Translations under genes and position numbers: made by a program | In this document: positions 43,520 through 53,669 of the stretch, piece after piece | How positions within the stretch are numbered: position 1 is the first letter of the stretch | Layout: every line of letters starts with the position of its first letter | DNA from: UBA2421 sp002343075 | GTDB taxonomy: Bacteria > Planctomycetota > Phycisphaerae > Tepidisphaerales > Tepidisphaeraceae | Length of the DNA: 64,000 nt | Assembly: GCA_937982565.1 (NCBI GenBank) | Contig: CALJLN010000027.1 | Coordinates: 1 to 64,000 of the forward strand | Direction: 5' to 3' | Notes under the pieces: model-generated | Database searches by the model: none | The model's input: the letters and a program-made list of their open reading frames with translations, nothing else | What the model was told of the DNA's origin: nothing

Positions 43520-46500
43520 ATGCGGAAAAGTAAGTTGATTCTCGCGGCGGTGGCCGCTTCGGCGTTGACGACCCATTTCTCATTCGGTCAGGACTTCACC
43601 TGGCAGAGTTTTGCCGGTGGAACCTACCAATGGAACGGTGCAGGCGTCTGGAGCCCTGCCGGCACGCCCAGTGTCGCCGGCGATACCGCCGACATCTCCG
43701 GTCCCGTCACCGGTGGGGCGTTGAACATTGCCCTTCCGACCGATTTCCTCATTAACCAACTGACGATCGGTAACACCAACGCCACCTTCCCCATCGATAT
43801 CGGTGCCGGCAACTCCGGCGGGGGGGCGCTGATCCTCAATAGTGGCACCATCATTCACAACGGCGGTGAGGGTGCGGTTAACACGTTCTCCGCACCTCTC
43901 CACCTGGGCACCCCCGGGCTGGCCGCGGGGACGACCAACCTGCAGAACTCCAACTTCCGCGTCGAAGGCACCAACGGCGGCGTGTTTAACTTCGGCAACG
44001 TCACCGTGATCGCCGACAACGACGCCTCCGACGGCACCGCCGTCTTGCAGCGAACCATTCTGCTCACGGCGGGATCGCTGACCAACGGCGCAACCTACAA
44101 CTTCGGTGCCATCCAACTGTCGCAGCCGGGTGCGGTGCAGCGCGGCAACCTCGTGCTTACCTCGCCGCAAATCGCGGCAACGGGCACGCCGTCCATCACC
44201 TTCGCCCACGGCGGAACGGTGAACTTTAACGGTGTCATCAGCAACGGCGGGTTCAACAACGGCCAAGTGCTCCTGGGAATGCCCGGCGGCAACCAGAACA
44301 GCCATGCGCCCATTCCAACCACTTACGTCTTCAACGTCGATAACACCTACTCGGGTAACACCCAGCTCAACCGGGGCATTTTCCTGATTAAGACCGATCA
44401 GCCGTTCGGCACCGGCGTGCTGCAGCAAAACGCCGCGGCCAACGCCTACGGCACCCGGTTCATGACCGACAACGACTCGCGCACCATCACCAACAACTGG
44501 CAGATCCAGCACACGCTGGTAATGACCGGCGAGCATTCGATCACCATGTCGGGCAACGCTTTCCAGAGCAATAACCGCGAATTGGTCAACCTCCTGCCTG
44601 ATAACAAGGCGTGGACGGTGAACGGCTTCATCGCAGTCTCGACCGGAACCGACGGCGGAACCGAAGCCAACCGCGCGCTGACATTTGATGGCTCGGGCAA
44701 CACGGTTGTGAACGGCCCGATCTATAACCACCGCAATCCCTGGTTCCCCGGCTCGACGGGCGACCTTGCGATGGATCGCGCGCTCGATCCGAGCTTTGGC
44801 TCGTACGGTGGCATTGCAAAACGCGGTACCGGCGTGCTAACGCTGAATTCGAGCGTTTTGCCGACCATCACTGATGGCACCACCAGTTTCACGGGGCCAA
44901 CAAGCACCTTGCTCGGCCCGACAAGCGTCGCCGGCGGGCTGCTGCAGTTCGCCAACCCGGCTGCCTATGGCAAGTTTGATACGCCGTTCACCGGCGGGTC
45001 GATCACGATCAATAGCAATGCGGGTACTTCCCGAATCAACGTCATCGCGGGTGGGGCGATCGGTGTGCTTTCGGGCACCCTCACGACCGACTTCTTCGAC
45101 AAGCTCAATGCCAGCACCATGTCGGTCGCCAACGACGGCGGGCTGGCGCTGGCCGGGCCTGATGCCGCGGTCAACCTTGACCTGACCACCGCCGGACCGG
45201 GCGTTACCAATATGAGCGTCGGTGCGGTCGCTGCGGGTGTTTCGTACACCGGCACCATCACCCCCAACGCCAGCCTGGGCTATCGTCTTGGCGGCGGTGG
45301 AACGCTTACGCTGCCGAATACCAACGCACTGACCGGCAGCCGCAATGTCACCGTAACCAACGGCGGTACCGTCGCGGTTACGGGCAACAACAACTACACC
45401 GGTGTGACGACGATTCGCGGCGATTACATTCACACGCACGACTCGTTCGCCCGTGATAACGCCAGCACCAACTCAATCGTTGCCCGGCCCTACAATGCTC
45501 GGGTCAACTCCACATTGGTTGCCAGCGTTCTTGGCAACGGTGGAACGCCGTCGAGCATCGGTTCGTCGTCATCCGCAGCCAGCAACCTCGTGCTGAGCGG
45601 CGGGACGCTGAAGTATGTTGGCTCGGGCGCCACCAGCGACCGGCTCTTCTCGATCGATACCACCGGCGCAACGCTCGATTCATCAGGCGCTGGCGCATTG
45701 AACCTCAACAACACCGGCGCGGCTGCTGTGCTGGATGTTGGCCCGCTGACCGTAGCCACCCTTACAACTGGCGGCACGGCGCGCCTGCTCAACGGCATTT
45801 CGGACATCAGCCGTCTCACGGTGGGCATGACCGTCACCGCGGATGTAGCCGGCGTGGCGACGTTCCTGCCGGCAGGCTCGACCATTCAGGGCATCGCCCC
45901 CAACTTCGGCTTTACCGGCGGCAGCCCGTTCATTCGCACAAACAACCTGCAGGCGGTTGTCAGTCTCGGCTCGGTGGCCGCAGCGACCAATGCAACCCTG
46001 ACGTTTGGCAATCAAAACCGAAACCTCAACCTCACCGGCACCAATGCCGGTGCCAACACCCTCGCCGCACAACTTGTTGACTCGGCAGCGGGCAAGCTTG
46101 GCCTTGCCAAGAGCGGAACCGGCGCGTGGAGCGTTACTGGTGCAAACAACACCTTCAGCGGCGGCGTGACTGTCGATGCTGGCACGCTGACGGTGAAGAA
46201 GCTGCTGAACAACGGCACGACGACCATCAACGGCGGCACGCTGCGAATCGGCCCCGGCGGTTCGGTTGGCGATCCGACCTCGACATCGAAGTTTGTTGAA
46301 GACGGCTTCAGCATCGCCGGTGGAGCAACCCCCGCAGGCCGACTGGACGTGGCCAAGAACGGCGTGATCTTCGATTATGACGTGAACTCTCCCGAAGCGT
46401 CGATCCGTGCCTTGATCATCGCTGGTCGGGCGGGTGGATCGTGGACCGGAAACGGCATTACCTCCAGCGATGCCGCGGCACTGTCGGGCACGCATGGTGT

Positions 46501-46855
46501 GGGCTATGCCGAAGCGTCATCGGTCGGCAGCCCGTCGCCGTTCCTCGGTGTCGCCAGTGACTCAACCGCGGTGCTGGTTCGCTACACCCGGCTGGGCGAT
46601 GCGAACCTCAGCGGTGGGGTCAGCCTGGATGACTTCACCAGTCTCGCGGCTGCGTTCGGCGCGCCCGGTGGCAACTGGTCGAAGGGCGATTTTAACTACG
46701 ACGGCAACGTCAACCTTGACGACTTTACGCTGCTCGCCGCCAACTTCGGGCAGAACGCATCGGGCGATCTGCCGCGTGGCAGTGCCGTTCCGGAACCAGC
46801 AACGCTTTCCCTGCTCGCCACCGCGGGTCTGATGCTGGCCCGCCGCCGGAAGTAA
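43520..46855 (+). CDS. Large autotransporter-like PEP-CTERM protein
   Basis: A 1111-residue surface protein. After a signal peptide (RKSKLILAAVAASALTTHFS) comes a long Gly/Asn/Thr-rich beta region with autotransporter-associated units such as GNNNYTGVTTIRGDY and GANNTFSGGVTVDAGTL. Two dockerin-like repeats (GDANLSGGVSLDDF, GDFNYDGNVNLDDF) precede PEPATLSLLATAGLMLARRRK, a PEP-CTERM tail. It is larger than the copy at 8652 but shares the whole layout. The ATG follows GGAGGAAAG. It lies 170 bases after the prepilin gene, and a hairpin terminator follows. A role in surface structure or adhesion is likely. Confidence 0.9.
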   Translation: MRKSKLILAAVAASALTTHFSFGQDFTWQSFAGGTYQWNGAGVWSPAGTPSVAGDTADISGPVTGGALNIALPTDFLINQLTIGNTNATFPIDIGAGNSGGGALILNSGTIIHNGGEGAVNTFSAPLHLGTPGLAAGTTNLQNSNFRVEGTNGGVFNFGNVTVIADNDASDGTAVLQRTILLTAGSLTNGATYNFGAIQLSQPGAVQRGNLVLTSPQIAATGTPSITFAHGGTVNFNGVISNGGFNNGQVLLGMPGGNQNSHAPIPTTYVFNVDNTYSGNTQLNRGIFLIKTDQPFGTGVLQQNAAANAYGTRFMTDNDSRTITNNWQIQHTLVMTGEHSITMSGNAFQSNNRELVNLLPDNKAWTVNGFIAVSTGTDGGTEANRALTFDGSGNTVVNGPIYNHRNPWFPGSTGDLAMDRALDPSFGSYGGIAKRGTGVLTLNSSVLPTITDGTTSFTGPTSTLLGPTSVAGGLLQFANPAAYGKFDTPFTGGSITINSNAGTSRINVIAGGAIGVLSGTLTTDFFDKLNASTMSVANDGGLALAGPDAAVNLDLTTAGPGVTNMSVGAVAAGVSYTGTITPNASLGYRLGGGGTLTLPNTNALTGSRNVTVTNGGTVAVTGNNNYTGVTTIRGDYIHTHDSFARDNASTNSIVARPYNARVNSTLVASVLGNGGTPSSIGSSSSAASNLVLSGGTLKYVGSGATSDRLFSIDTTGATLDSSGAGALNLNNTGAAAVLDVGPLTVATLTTGGTARLLNGISDISRLTVGMTVTADVAGVATFLPAGSTIQGIAPNFGFTGGSPFIRTNNLQAVVSLGSVAAATNATLTFGNQNRNLNLTGTNAGANTLAAQLVDSAAGKLGLAKSGTGAWSVTGANNTFSGGVTVDAGTLTVKKLLNNGTTTINGGTLRIGPGGSVGDPTSTSKFVEDGFSIAGGATPAGRLDVAKNGVIFDYDVNSPEASIRALIIAGRAGGSWTGNGITSSDAAALSGTHGVGYAEASSVGSPSPFLGVASDSTAVLVRYTRLGDANLSGGVSLDDFTSLAAAFGAPGGNWSKGDFNYDGNVNLDDFTLLAANFGQNASGDLPRGSAVPEPATLSLLATAGLMLARRRK

Positions 46856-46943
46856 GTTGATCGGAGGATGGTGCAAAAGGCGACGATACAATTGCACATC
46901 CTCAGTTTTGCCTGCACAAGCAGGTGAATAATGGTGACAATCT

Positions 46944-46980
46944 CGGGGCGGCACGAATGCAAAAAACTCGTGCCGCCCCG
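46944..46980 (+). terminator. Intrinsic terminator after PEP-CTERM gene
   Basis: CGGGGCGGCACGA (46944-46956) pairs perfectly with its complement at 46968-46980 around an 11-base loop, followed by ATTTCACTTTT. It separates this gene from the uxa-like operon. Confidence 0.75.
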
Positions 46981-47000
46981 ATTTCACTTTTATCGAGGCG

Positions 47001-48344
47001 ATGGAACGCATGACTGAAAACAACCCACAGGTTCAAACCCGCCAACAGATTCACGCAGCGGTCGCGTCGGTGCTGGCCGCTCAGCCGATCGTGGACATGC
47101 ACACACACGTGTATCCGCCTACCTTCGGCACGCCGGTTGCCAACGCCGCCGGCGCGCCCGACCCCACCGGGCTGATGCTCTGGGGTATTGATGAGATGCT
47201 GACGTATCACTATCTCGTGGCCGAGGTCTTCCGCGTGGTGCCGGCGACCAAGCTACCCCATGAGCAGTTCTGGAAGATGTCTAAGTCCGCGCAGGCCGAT
47301 CACATTTGGAAACATCTTTTCGTCGAACGCTCCCCCGTAAGCGAAGCCTGCCGCGGGGTGTTGACGTGCCTCTCCAAGCTCGGGATGAGTCCTGCCGATC
47401 GATCGTTGGCGAGCTGGCGCGCCTGGACCGCCAAACAGCGTCCCAGCGACTACATCGACAAAGTGATGCAGCTAAGCAATGTTTCTCGCATCACCATGAC
47501 CAACCCCGTCTTTGACGACAACGAGCGAGCCCGCTGGCTGCGCGACCCGCAGGTGGCGAACGATCCCCGCTTCAGTGCGGTGCTGAGGATTGATCCCATT
47601 CTGCGGGACTTTCCCAACGCCTCGGCCAAGCTCGCCTCGTGGGGCTATCAAGCTTCACCGGAGTTGAGCCAGCGGACGATCGATGAGACGAAACGGTTTC
47701 TGGCCGACTGGATTGATCGCCAAAAGGCGATTTATCTCGCCGTGAGCCTTCCGCCGGATTGGCGATATCCCATCGCCGAGACCGGCGACCCGGCCGCGCG
47801 CGCCGGGCAGGTAATGCTGGAGAAGGTCGTGCTGCCGCTTTGCCAGGAGCGCAATCTTCCCTTTGCAATGATGATTGGTAGCCGGCTGAAAGTGAATCCG
47901 AACCTTGGCGATGCCGGCGACATGGTCGGTTTGTCTGATGTGCAGTCGCTAACCAATTTACTGCGCGCTTTCCCCGGCAATCGCTTTTTTGTCACCATGC
48001 TCGCGCGCGAGAATCAGCATGAGCTGGCCGTCGCGGCGCGAAAGTTTGGCAACCTGATGGTGTTCGGCTGCTGGTGGTTCGTGAATAACCCGTCGCTGAT
48101 CAATGAGATTACGCGAATGCGAATGGAGTTGCTGGGCACGAGTTTCATCCCGCAGCACTCGGACGCGCGCGTGCTCGACCAGTTGATTTACAAGTGGGAT
48201 CACACCCGCACGATCCTTGCCGAAGTCTTGACGGATAAGTATGCCGACATCGCTGCGGCGGGTTGGAATGTCACCCCCGAGGAGATGCAGCGCGATGTGC
48301 GGCATTTGCTTGCAGGCAACTTCGAGGCGCATTTAAAGGGTTGA
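47001..48344 (+). CDS. Uronate isomerase-like protein
   Basis: A 447-residue amidohydrolase-fold protein of the glucuronate/uronate isomerase family (UxaC type), converting galacturonate to tagaturonate or glucuronate to fructuronate. The metal site appears as VDMHTHVYP near the start (His-X-His), and the C-terminal IPQHSDARVL carries a conserved Asp. Length matches the family. The first ATG (47001) has a poorly spaced GAGG; a second ATG at 47010 has better spacing and may be used. It leads a three-gene set with uxaA- and uxaB-like genes. Confidence 0.78.
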   Translation: MERMTENNPQVQTRQQIHAAVASVLAAQPIVDMHTHVYPPTFGTPVANAAGAPDPTGLMLWGIDEMLTYHYLVAEVFRVVPATKLPHEQFWKMSKSAQADHIWKHLFVERSPVSEACRGVLTCLSKLGMSPADRSLASWRAWTAKQRPSDYIDKVMQLSNVSRITMTNPVFDDNERARWLRDPQVANDPRFSAVLRIDPILRDFPNASAKLASWGYQASPELSQRTIDETKRFLADWIDRQKAIYLAVSLPPDWRYPIAETGDPAARAGQVMLEKVVLPLCQERNLPFAMMIGSRLKVNPNLGDAGDMVGLSDVQSLTNLLRAFPGNRFFVTMLARENQHELAVAARKFGNLMVFGCWWFVNNPSLINEITRMRMELLGTSFIPQHSDARVLDQLIYKWDHTRTILAEVLTDKYADIAAAGWNVTPEEMQRDVRHLLAGNFEAHLKG

Positions 48345-48387
48345 ATGCTTCGGCGGCTGTAAAACCGTTTATCTGGCTGGCAATAAC

Positions 48388-49878
48388 ATGGCACAACTCC
48401 TGCGCATTACCGATTCTGACAACGTAGCCGTGGCCCTGGAACCATTGCAAGCAGGGACGACGGTCGATGGGCTGACACTGCAGGATGACATCCCGCAGGC
48501 GCACAAAGTTGCGCTGAAGCCGATCGGACGCGGGGAGAAGGTGATCAAATACGGCTACCCCATCGGCATCGCCGCGCGCGACATCGCCGCAGGGATGCAT
48601 GTGCATGTGCAGAATGTCGAGAGTGGGCTGCGCGAAAACCTCGCCAACCTCAAATACAACAAGTTTGCCGGCACACCGGCACCAAAGCCGGCCATCCGGA
48701 CTTTTGAAGGCTACCGGCGGCCCGATGGCCGCGTCGCCACGCGCAATGAGATCTGGATCGTTAACACCGTTGGCTGTGTGAATCACGCAAGCCAGCGCAT
48801 TGCCGATGCGGCATCGAAGCGGTTTGCCGGTACGCAGATTGAAGGTGTGCACGCCTTTCCACATCCGTTTGGTTGTTCGCAACTCGGCGATGATCTGGCG
48901 AACACGCAACGGGTGCTCGCCGGACTGGTCAAGCATCCAAACGCTGCCGCGGTGCTGGTGTTGGGGCTGGGGTGTGAAAACAACCAGATGAAGCTGTTCA
49001 TGGAGCATGTGGGGCAGCATGATGCCAGCCGCGTTAAGTTCTTTAACGCACAGGATGTAAGCGACGAAGTGGAATCGGGCCTGCAGGCGATCGAGGCACT
49101 GGCTGGGTATGCCGAAGGTTTTAAGCGAGAGTCAATTCCGGCCAGTGAACTCATCCTGGGCATGAAGTGCGGCGGGAGTGACGGTTTCAGTGGAATCACG
49201 GGCAATCCGCTCGTCGGCCGTATTGCCGACAAGCATTGCTCCGCCGGAGGCACCACGCTGCTTACGGAAGTGCCGGAGATGTTTGGTGCCGAGCAAGTGC
49301 TGCTCGACCGCGCCGCCGATGAGCACGTGTTTGGGGCGACGGTCAAGCTGGTGAATAGCTTCCGCGATTACTTCCGAAAGTACGATCAACCCATCGACGA
49401 AAACCCCTCTCCGGGCAATAAGGATGGCGGAATCACCACGTTGGCGGAGAAGAGCCTCGGCTGCGTGCAGAAGGGGGGCCGCGCGATGGTAAAGCAAGTG
49501 CTCGGTTACGGCGAACCGGCCCAACCGGGCCTCGGTGGGCTTGCACTGCTCAACGCGCCGGGGAATGATGGCGTTTCATCCACCGCGATGACGATTGCCG
49601 GTGCTCACATGGTCCTGTTTACCACTGGCCGGGGCACGCCAATGGGCTTCCCCGCCTCGACGATCAAGATTGCGACCAATACAGGCCTCGCGCAGCGCAA
49701 GCCGCAGTGGATCGATTTCGATGCTGGTGTGCTGGCGAGCGAAAGTGCGGGCCTCGACGCCACCGCCGACAAGCTTTTTGATCTTGTGCTCGATGTAGCC
49801 AGCCGCAGGACGCTGACGAAAAACGAAGAACACGGCTACCGGGAAATTGCCATCTGGAAAAATGGCGTAACGCTCTGA
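48388..49878 (+). CDS. uxaA: Altronate dehydratase-like
   Basis: A 496-residue protein with a SAF-like N-terminal domain (about 1-80; LQDDIPQAHKVALKPIGRGE) and a GD/AH C-terminal dehydratase domain. Features include EGYRRPDGRVATRNEIWIVN, VHAFPHPFGCSQLGDD, LGLGCENNQ and MKCGGSDGFSGITGNPLVG. UxaA removes water from altronate to give 2-keto-3-deoxygluconate. The full-length fused form is as in E. coli. The gap to the isomerase is 43 bases and to uxaB 18 bases, so one operon is likely. Confidence 0.93.
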   Translation: MAQLLRITDSDNVAVALEPLQAGTTVDGLTLQDDIPQAHKVALKPIGRGEKVIKYGYPIGIAARDIAAGMHVHVQNVESGLRENLANLKYNKFAGTPAPKPAIRTFEGYRRPDGRVATRNEIWIVNTVGCVNHASQRIADAASKRFAGTQIEGVHAFPHPFGCSQLGDDLANTQRVLAGLVKHPNAAAVLVLGLGCENNQMKLFMEHVGQHDASRVKFFNAQDVSDEVESGLQAIEALAGYAEGFKRESIPASELILGMKCGGSDGFSGITGNPLVGRIADKHCSAGGTTLLTEVPEMFGAEQVLLDRAADEHVFGATVKLVNSFRDYFRKYDQPIDENPSPGNKDGGITTLAEKSLGCVQKGGRAMVKQVLGYGEPAQPGLGGLALLNAPGNDGVSSTAMTIAGAHMVLFTTGRGTPMGFPASTIKIATNTGLAQRKPQWIDFDAGVLASESAGLDATADKLFDLVLDVASRRTLTKNEEHGYREIAIWKNGVTL

Positions 49879-49896
49879 AAAGCATCGATCGATCTC

Positions 49897-51414
49897 ATGC
49901 CCACACTCCCAAAACTCAACCGTGAATTGTTCGCCAGTGGCTACTCCAAGCCCGGCTCGCTGAGCTTTTTCCCGACCGACCGCGATCTGCCGGAGAAAGT
50001 GTTGCAGTTCGGCGAGGGAAACTTCCTGCGCGGTTTTGCAGATTGGATGATCAACCGCCTGAACGCCGCGGGGAAGTTTGGCGGACGGGTAGTGGTGGTG
50101 CAACCGATCGCGCAGGGCTTGGCCGAGAAGTTGAATTCGCAGGACGGTCTCTACACTCTGCTGCTGCGGGGCATGCACAACGGGTCGAAGGTCGATCAGC
50201 GCGAGATCATCGACTGCATCAGCCGGGCACTGAACCCCTACGGCCAGTGGGAGCAGGTGCTCGATGTGGCTCGGTCGGCGGAACTTCGCGTGATTGTCTC
50301 CAACACAACCGAGGCGGGTATCACCTATCGCGCGGAAGACCGTCCCGACGACGCGCCGCCGGCGTCATTCCCGGGCAAGCTTACGAGGTTGCTCTTTGAG
50401 CGATACCAGTCACTTGGCGGCGAAAGTGCTCCTGGGCTGATCATCCTTCCGTGCGAGCTGATCGAGCGCAACGGCGACGCACTCCGCACCGCCGTCAGGC
50501 AGACTTCGGTCAATTGGTCGCTTCCGCAGGGGTTTCTGGACTGGACTGCCAGGGGGAATATCTTCGCTAATACGCTGGTCGATCGCATTGTGTCCGGCTA
50601 TCCAAAAGACGACGCAGCAACCATCGCCGCAGATCTGGGCTATGATGACGGCCTGCTGGTGGCGGGGGAACCGTTTCACTTCTGGGTGATCGAAGCGCCT
50701 GAAGCCTGCTCGAAAGAGCTACCGTTTGATGAAGTCGGGCTGAATGTCGTCTTCACTGACAACATGACGCCCTATCGCGATCGCAAGGTGCGAATTCTCA
50801 ACGGCGCACACACCATGACTGTCCCCGCGGCGTTCTTGATGGGGATGAATTTTGTGGGCGAAATCATGGACGATCCGATGGTCCGGTCTTTCATGATTGA
50901 AGGCATTGCGCAGGAGATTATTCCAACGCTCGACCTGCCCCGGCCCGACCTGCAGTCATTCGCCGCTGCCGTTGTCGAACGCTTTGGCAATCCGTTTGTG
51001 AAGCATGCATTATTGAGTATTACGCTTAATAGTTCGAGCAAGTTTAAGAGCCGGATTGTGCCGTCAATCAAGCGTTTTGCGCAGGCCAACGGCACGTCGC
51101 CGAAGCGGCTGGCGTTTTCACTCGCGGCCCTGATCGCATTCTACCGCGGGGCTGGCGTCGATGGCGCCTCCCTCCGCGGCCGCCGCGGTGAGGAGGCGTA
51201 TGCCATTCAGGACGACGCTGCTGCTCTCAAACTATTTGCAACGGCCTGGGCCGAATTGAGCGACGACATCCCGGCATTGGTGAATCACATTCTGTCGGCA
51301 GCGTCTATCTGGGGCGAAGATCTCAGCCAGCTTGCCGATTTATCTGAAAAGGTGACACACTCGCTGCAATCGATCCTGAGGGATGGCGCTCGAGGTGCGA
51401 TGCAGGCGCTGTGA
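49897..51414 (+). CDS. uxaB: Tagaturonate reductase-like
   Basis: A 505-residue NAD-dependent dehydrogenase of the mannitol dehydrogenase-like family, matching UxaB. The N-terminal part has EKVLQFGEGNFLRGFADWM and VVVVQPIAQG. The middle has SNTTEAGITYR and FPGKLTRLLFERY, and the C-terminal domain has VRILNGAHTMTVPAAFLMG, a classic signature. It reduces tagaturonate to altronate, the step before UxaA. With the isomerase upstream it completes galacturonate catabolism to keto-deoxygluconate. Confidence 0.93.
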   Translation: MPTLPKLNRELFASGYSKPGSLSFFPTDRDLPEKVLQFGEGNFLRGFADWMINRLNAAGKFGGRVVVVQPIAQGLAEKLNSQDGLYTLLLRGMHNGSKVDQREIIDCISRALNPYGQWEQVLDVARSAELRVIVSNTTEAGITYRAEDRPDDAPPASFPGKLTRLLFERYQSLGGESAPGLIILPCELIERNGDALRTAVRQTSVNWSLPQGFLDWTARGNIFANTLVDRIVSGYPKDDAATIAADLGYDDGLLVAGEPFHFWVIEAPEACSKELPFDEVGLNVVFTDNMTPYRDRKVRILNGAHTMTVPAAFLMGMNFVGEIMDDPMVRSFMIEGIAQEIIPTLDLPRPDLQSFAAAVVERFGNPFVKHALLSITLNSSSKFKSRIVPSIKRFAQANGTSPKRLAFSLAALIAFYRGAGVDGASLRGRRGEEAYAIQDDAAALKLFATAWAELSDDIPALVNHILSAASIWGEDLSQLADLSEKVTHSLQSILRDGARGAMQAL

Positions 51415-51429
51415 GCGTTCTCAGGGCAG

Positions 51430-53445
51430 TCAGGATGGTAGAAATCGTACTGGCCGATAGTCATAGCCCATCGAGGCCAGGACGATGTTGACCACCAGCC
51501 ATGCTGCAGAGGCGATCGCCTCGCCGAAAATCAGTCCGATGAACACGCTGCTGAGTGTCTTGTAAAGTGCGGCCCCACCGAACCGGAGGACAAGGGTTTT
51601 GGCGAGCCAGCCGACGAAGATACTGAACCATATCTGCGGCATGAACACGGTCTGGCTGGCGATGTATCCGACAGGCACAAATGGCCACCAGGTGAGCCGC
51701 CAAGTAAGCAGTTGCAGCCCCGCTGTGGCAAGCGCGCCGATGGTGAAGTGGACCCAGGGTGTATGCGGTGCCGCGGGGAATTTTTTCTCGTTCCACGAGG
51801 CGAGTGGTTTGATCAGGTGCTCATCCGGCTGAGTCTCCAATCCATGCTTGTTCTCAAACTGCGGCTCACCCGCAGCCAGCACACCGGTGTATGAGTAATA
51901 GCTGTGCAGCGAGGCAAACCCGGCAAACGTTACACCCACAATCAGCGCCCAGACCATGACGCAGGCGACGCGAGCGGCGTGCCGGGGAACGACTTCAGCA
52001 CCTTCGTTGACTCGTATCGCATGTTGCGCGTAGGTCAGCAGGCTCTCACGATTGGCGGCAACTGAAGTCATGGAAGCATGGCCAGCAAAAAAGACATCGC
52101 GCCCGCTGAGTGATGCGGCTGGAAAGTTATAAAATATCTGCTGCAGGGTGGGCATCGTCCGGATGATGGGAATTCCCGTTTCGGCGACAATTCGCGAAAC
52201 GGCGAGATGAGCCAGCAAAATCACTCCGACAATCAGTAGCACCATCGCCACGCTCACCCCGACGAACAAGAGCCAGCCGATCATGGTCGCCACGCCCACC
52301 GCGGTCCCGAGTAGGGCATATCGTCCCTCCCGGAGCGAGCGATCTCGGCTGAGAAACGACGCGACAATCGCCCAGAGGTGTTTCCGTGCGAGCCACAGAA
52401 ATCCGGCCACATAGACGATGCACGCAGAAAAGTGCTGATCCAGCTTAGCTGGCGGGAGAAACTCCGAGCCGCGCAGCCGGACATACATTGTGATGAACTG
52501 CATCAGCACATAGATCGCCCACAAACTGAATGCCACACGCGACTGAATGAAGTACGTTACGCCGACGAATGTAAAAAACAGCGTGGCGCGCTTGATGTCC
52601 CAGGGCAGCTTTGCCCAGGGTTCATCGGAGAGGAATCCGGTAAAATCGTAAGAGAGAGGTATCTTCGTGACGTGGCGGGGAAAGTACTCGTTCAGTGCCG
52701 TGAGTGAGTGAATGGCAAAGACAGAAACGCTGGCGATCCAGAAGAGTCGGCTGCGAAAGAGGTCGTTCAGCCATCTGCCCTTCGCGGGGGCTTCGATGAG
52801 CGAGAGCTGCAACTGCGCCAGCGGGAAGGCGAGGCGCTCGTTCTTGCCCCACTGCGTTCGAAAAAGAAAGGCGAGCGAGATCAGCGAAATCATCATCCCG
52901 GCGACAAAAATTCCCCAGCCCAGCACCGGCCCAAGCCAGCCGCGCAGCGGCATGGTCTGGTCGTCGGGTGTGCGCCCGTAAAATTGTTGCACAACATCAC
53001 TGCTCCGGCCATTGGCGACCGAATCAACCGGGAAGAGCCAATCGGGCAGCCCCAGTCCTGAAAATGCATTCCAGAAAGCCGATTGCGAAACGCCGAAGTA
53101 GAAAGGTGCAACCAGCGAAGGGATGAGCGTCCGCAGCAATCCCTGACCGGGAATGCTGCTTCCCACGAGCAGCATGGTGAGAATAATGGCCAGTTCGCCC
53201 GTAGCCAGCGGCCGACGGCCCAGCGCTTGCAGCGGGGCGTTGATGAGGATCACCAGCAAAAAAATGGTGAGCACCAGCGCCAACGGGAGGTAGCTGCCCA
53301 CCAGAAACGTGTTGGCGACGACAAAATCGTTGTAGGGAGCGACACCGCATAGCACCGCTACCGCCGCCGTGCCGATGGCGACACTCCGCCATGTGATCGA
53401 TGGCGGGGGCCGGTCATCGGGGGTTAAGGTTGTTTCAGTCTCCAT
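51430..53445 (-). CDS. DUF6785-like membrane protein
   Basis: A 671-residue integral membrane protein with about 12-14 hydrophobic segments, resembling the DUF6785/DUF6784 family of planctomycete OPT-like transporters. The first segment is WRSVAIGTAAVAVLCGVAPY, and NDFVVANTFLVGSYLPLAL follows. A long central loop carries QFFYGRTPDD-like sequence, and the end has TWWPFVPVGYIASQTVFMP. I start at ATG 53445; the upstream part of the frame is not membrane-like. It converges on uxaB with a 15-base gap. Its substrate is unknown. Confidence 0.72.
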   Translation of the reverse strand: METETTLTPDDRPPPSITWRSVAIGTAAVAVLCGVAPYNDFVVANTFLVGSYLPLALVLTIFLLVILINAPLQALGRRPLATGELAIILTMLLVGSSIPGQGLLRTLIPSLVAPFYFGVSQSAFWNAFSGLGLPDWLFPVDSVANGRSSDVVQQFYGRTPDDQTMPLRGWLGPVLGWGIFVAGMMISLISLAFLFRTQWGKNERLAFPLAQLQLSLIEAPAKGRWLNDLFRSRLFWIASVSVFAIHSLTALNEYFPRHVTKIPLSYDFTGFLSDEPWAKLPWDIKRATLFFTFVGVTYFIQSRVAFSLWAIYVLMQFITMYVRLRGSEFLPPAKLDQHFSACIVYVAGFLWLARKHLWAIVASFLSRDRSLREGRYALLGTAVGVATMIGWLLFVGVSVAMVLLIVGVILLAHLAVSRIVAETGIPIIRTMPTLQQIFYNFPAASLSGRDVFFAGHASMTSVAANRESLLTYAQHAIRVNEGAEVVPRHAARVACVMVWALIVGVTFAGFASLHSYYSYTGVLAAGEPQFENKHGLETQPDEHLIKPLASWNEKKFPAAPHTPWVHFTIGALATAGLQLLTWRLTWWPFVPVGYIASQTVFMPQIWFSIFVGWLAKTLVLRFGGAALYKTLSSVFIGLIFGEAIASAAWLVVNIVLASMGYDYRPVRFLPS

Positions 53446-53669
53446 TCCGCGAGGCCTGTCGGTTGCGACTATACGAGTAGTGACGGCAATCGGATATGCG
53501 GCAAAAAGCACAATTTCTTTGTCCACCTTGCCGCGGGCGACGTAATACTTATCTGGCTCTCACGCGTTGACGTCACAACAATTGAGTGCGATAGTTCACT
53601 CGAATTCTGATCGGACCGGGGCGACGTGTCATCTTCAAGGCGATATGGCAGCGTCGTCTCCGGAACTTT

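Noticed and set aside
43580..44731. 383-residue minus-strand frame inside the large PEP-CTERM gene
   Set aside because: Antisense to a certain gene and composed of repetitive Val/Gly/Arg-rich sequence.
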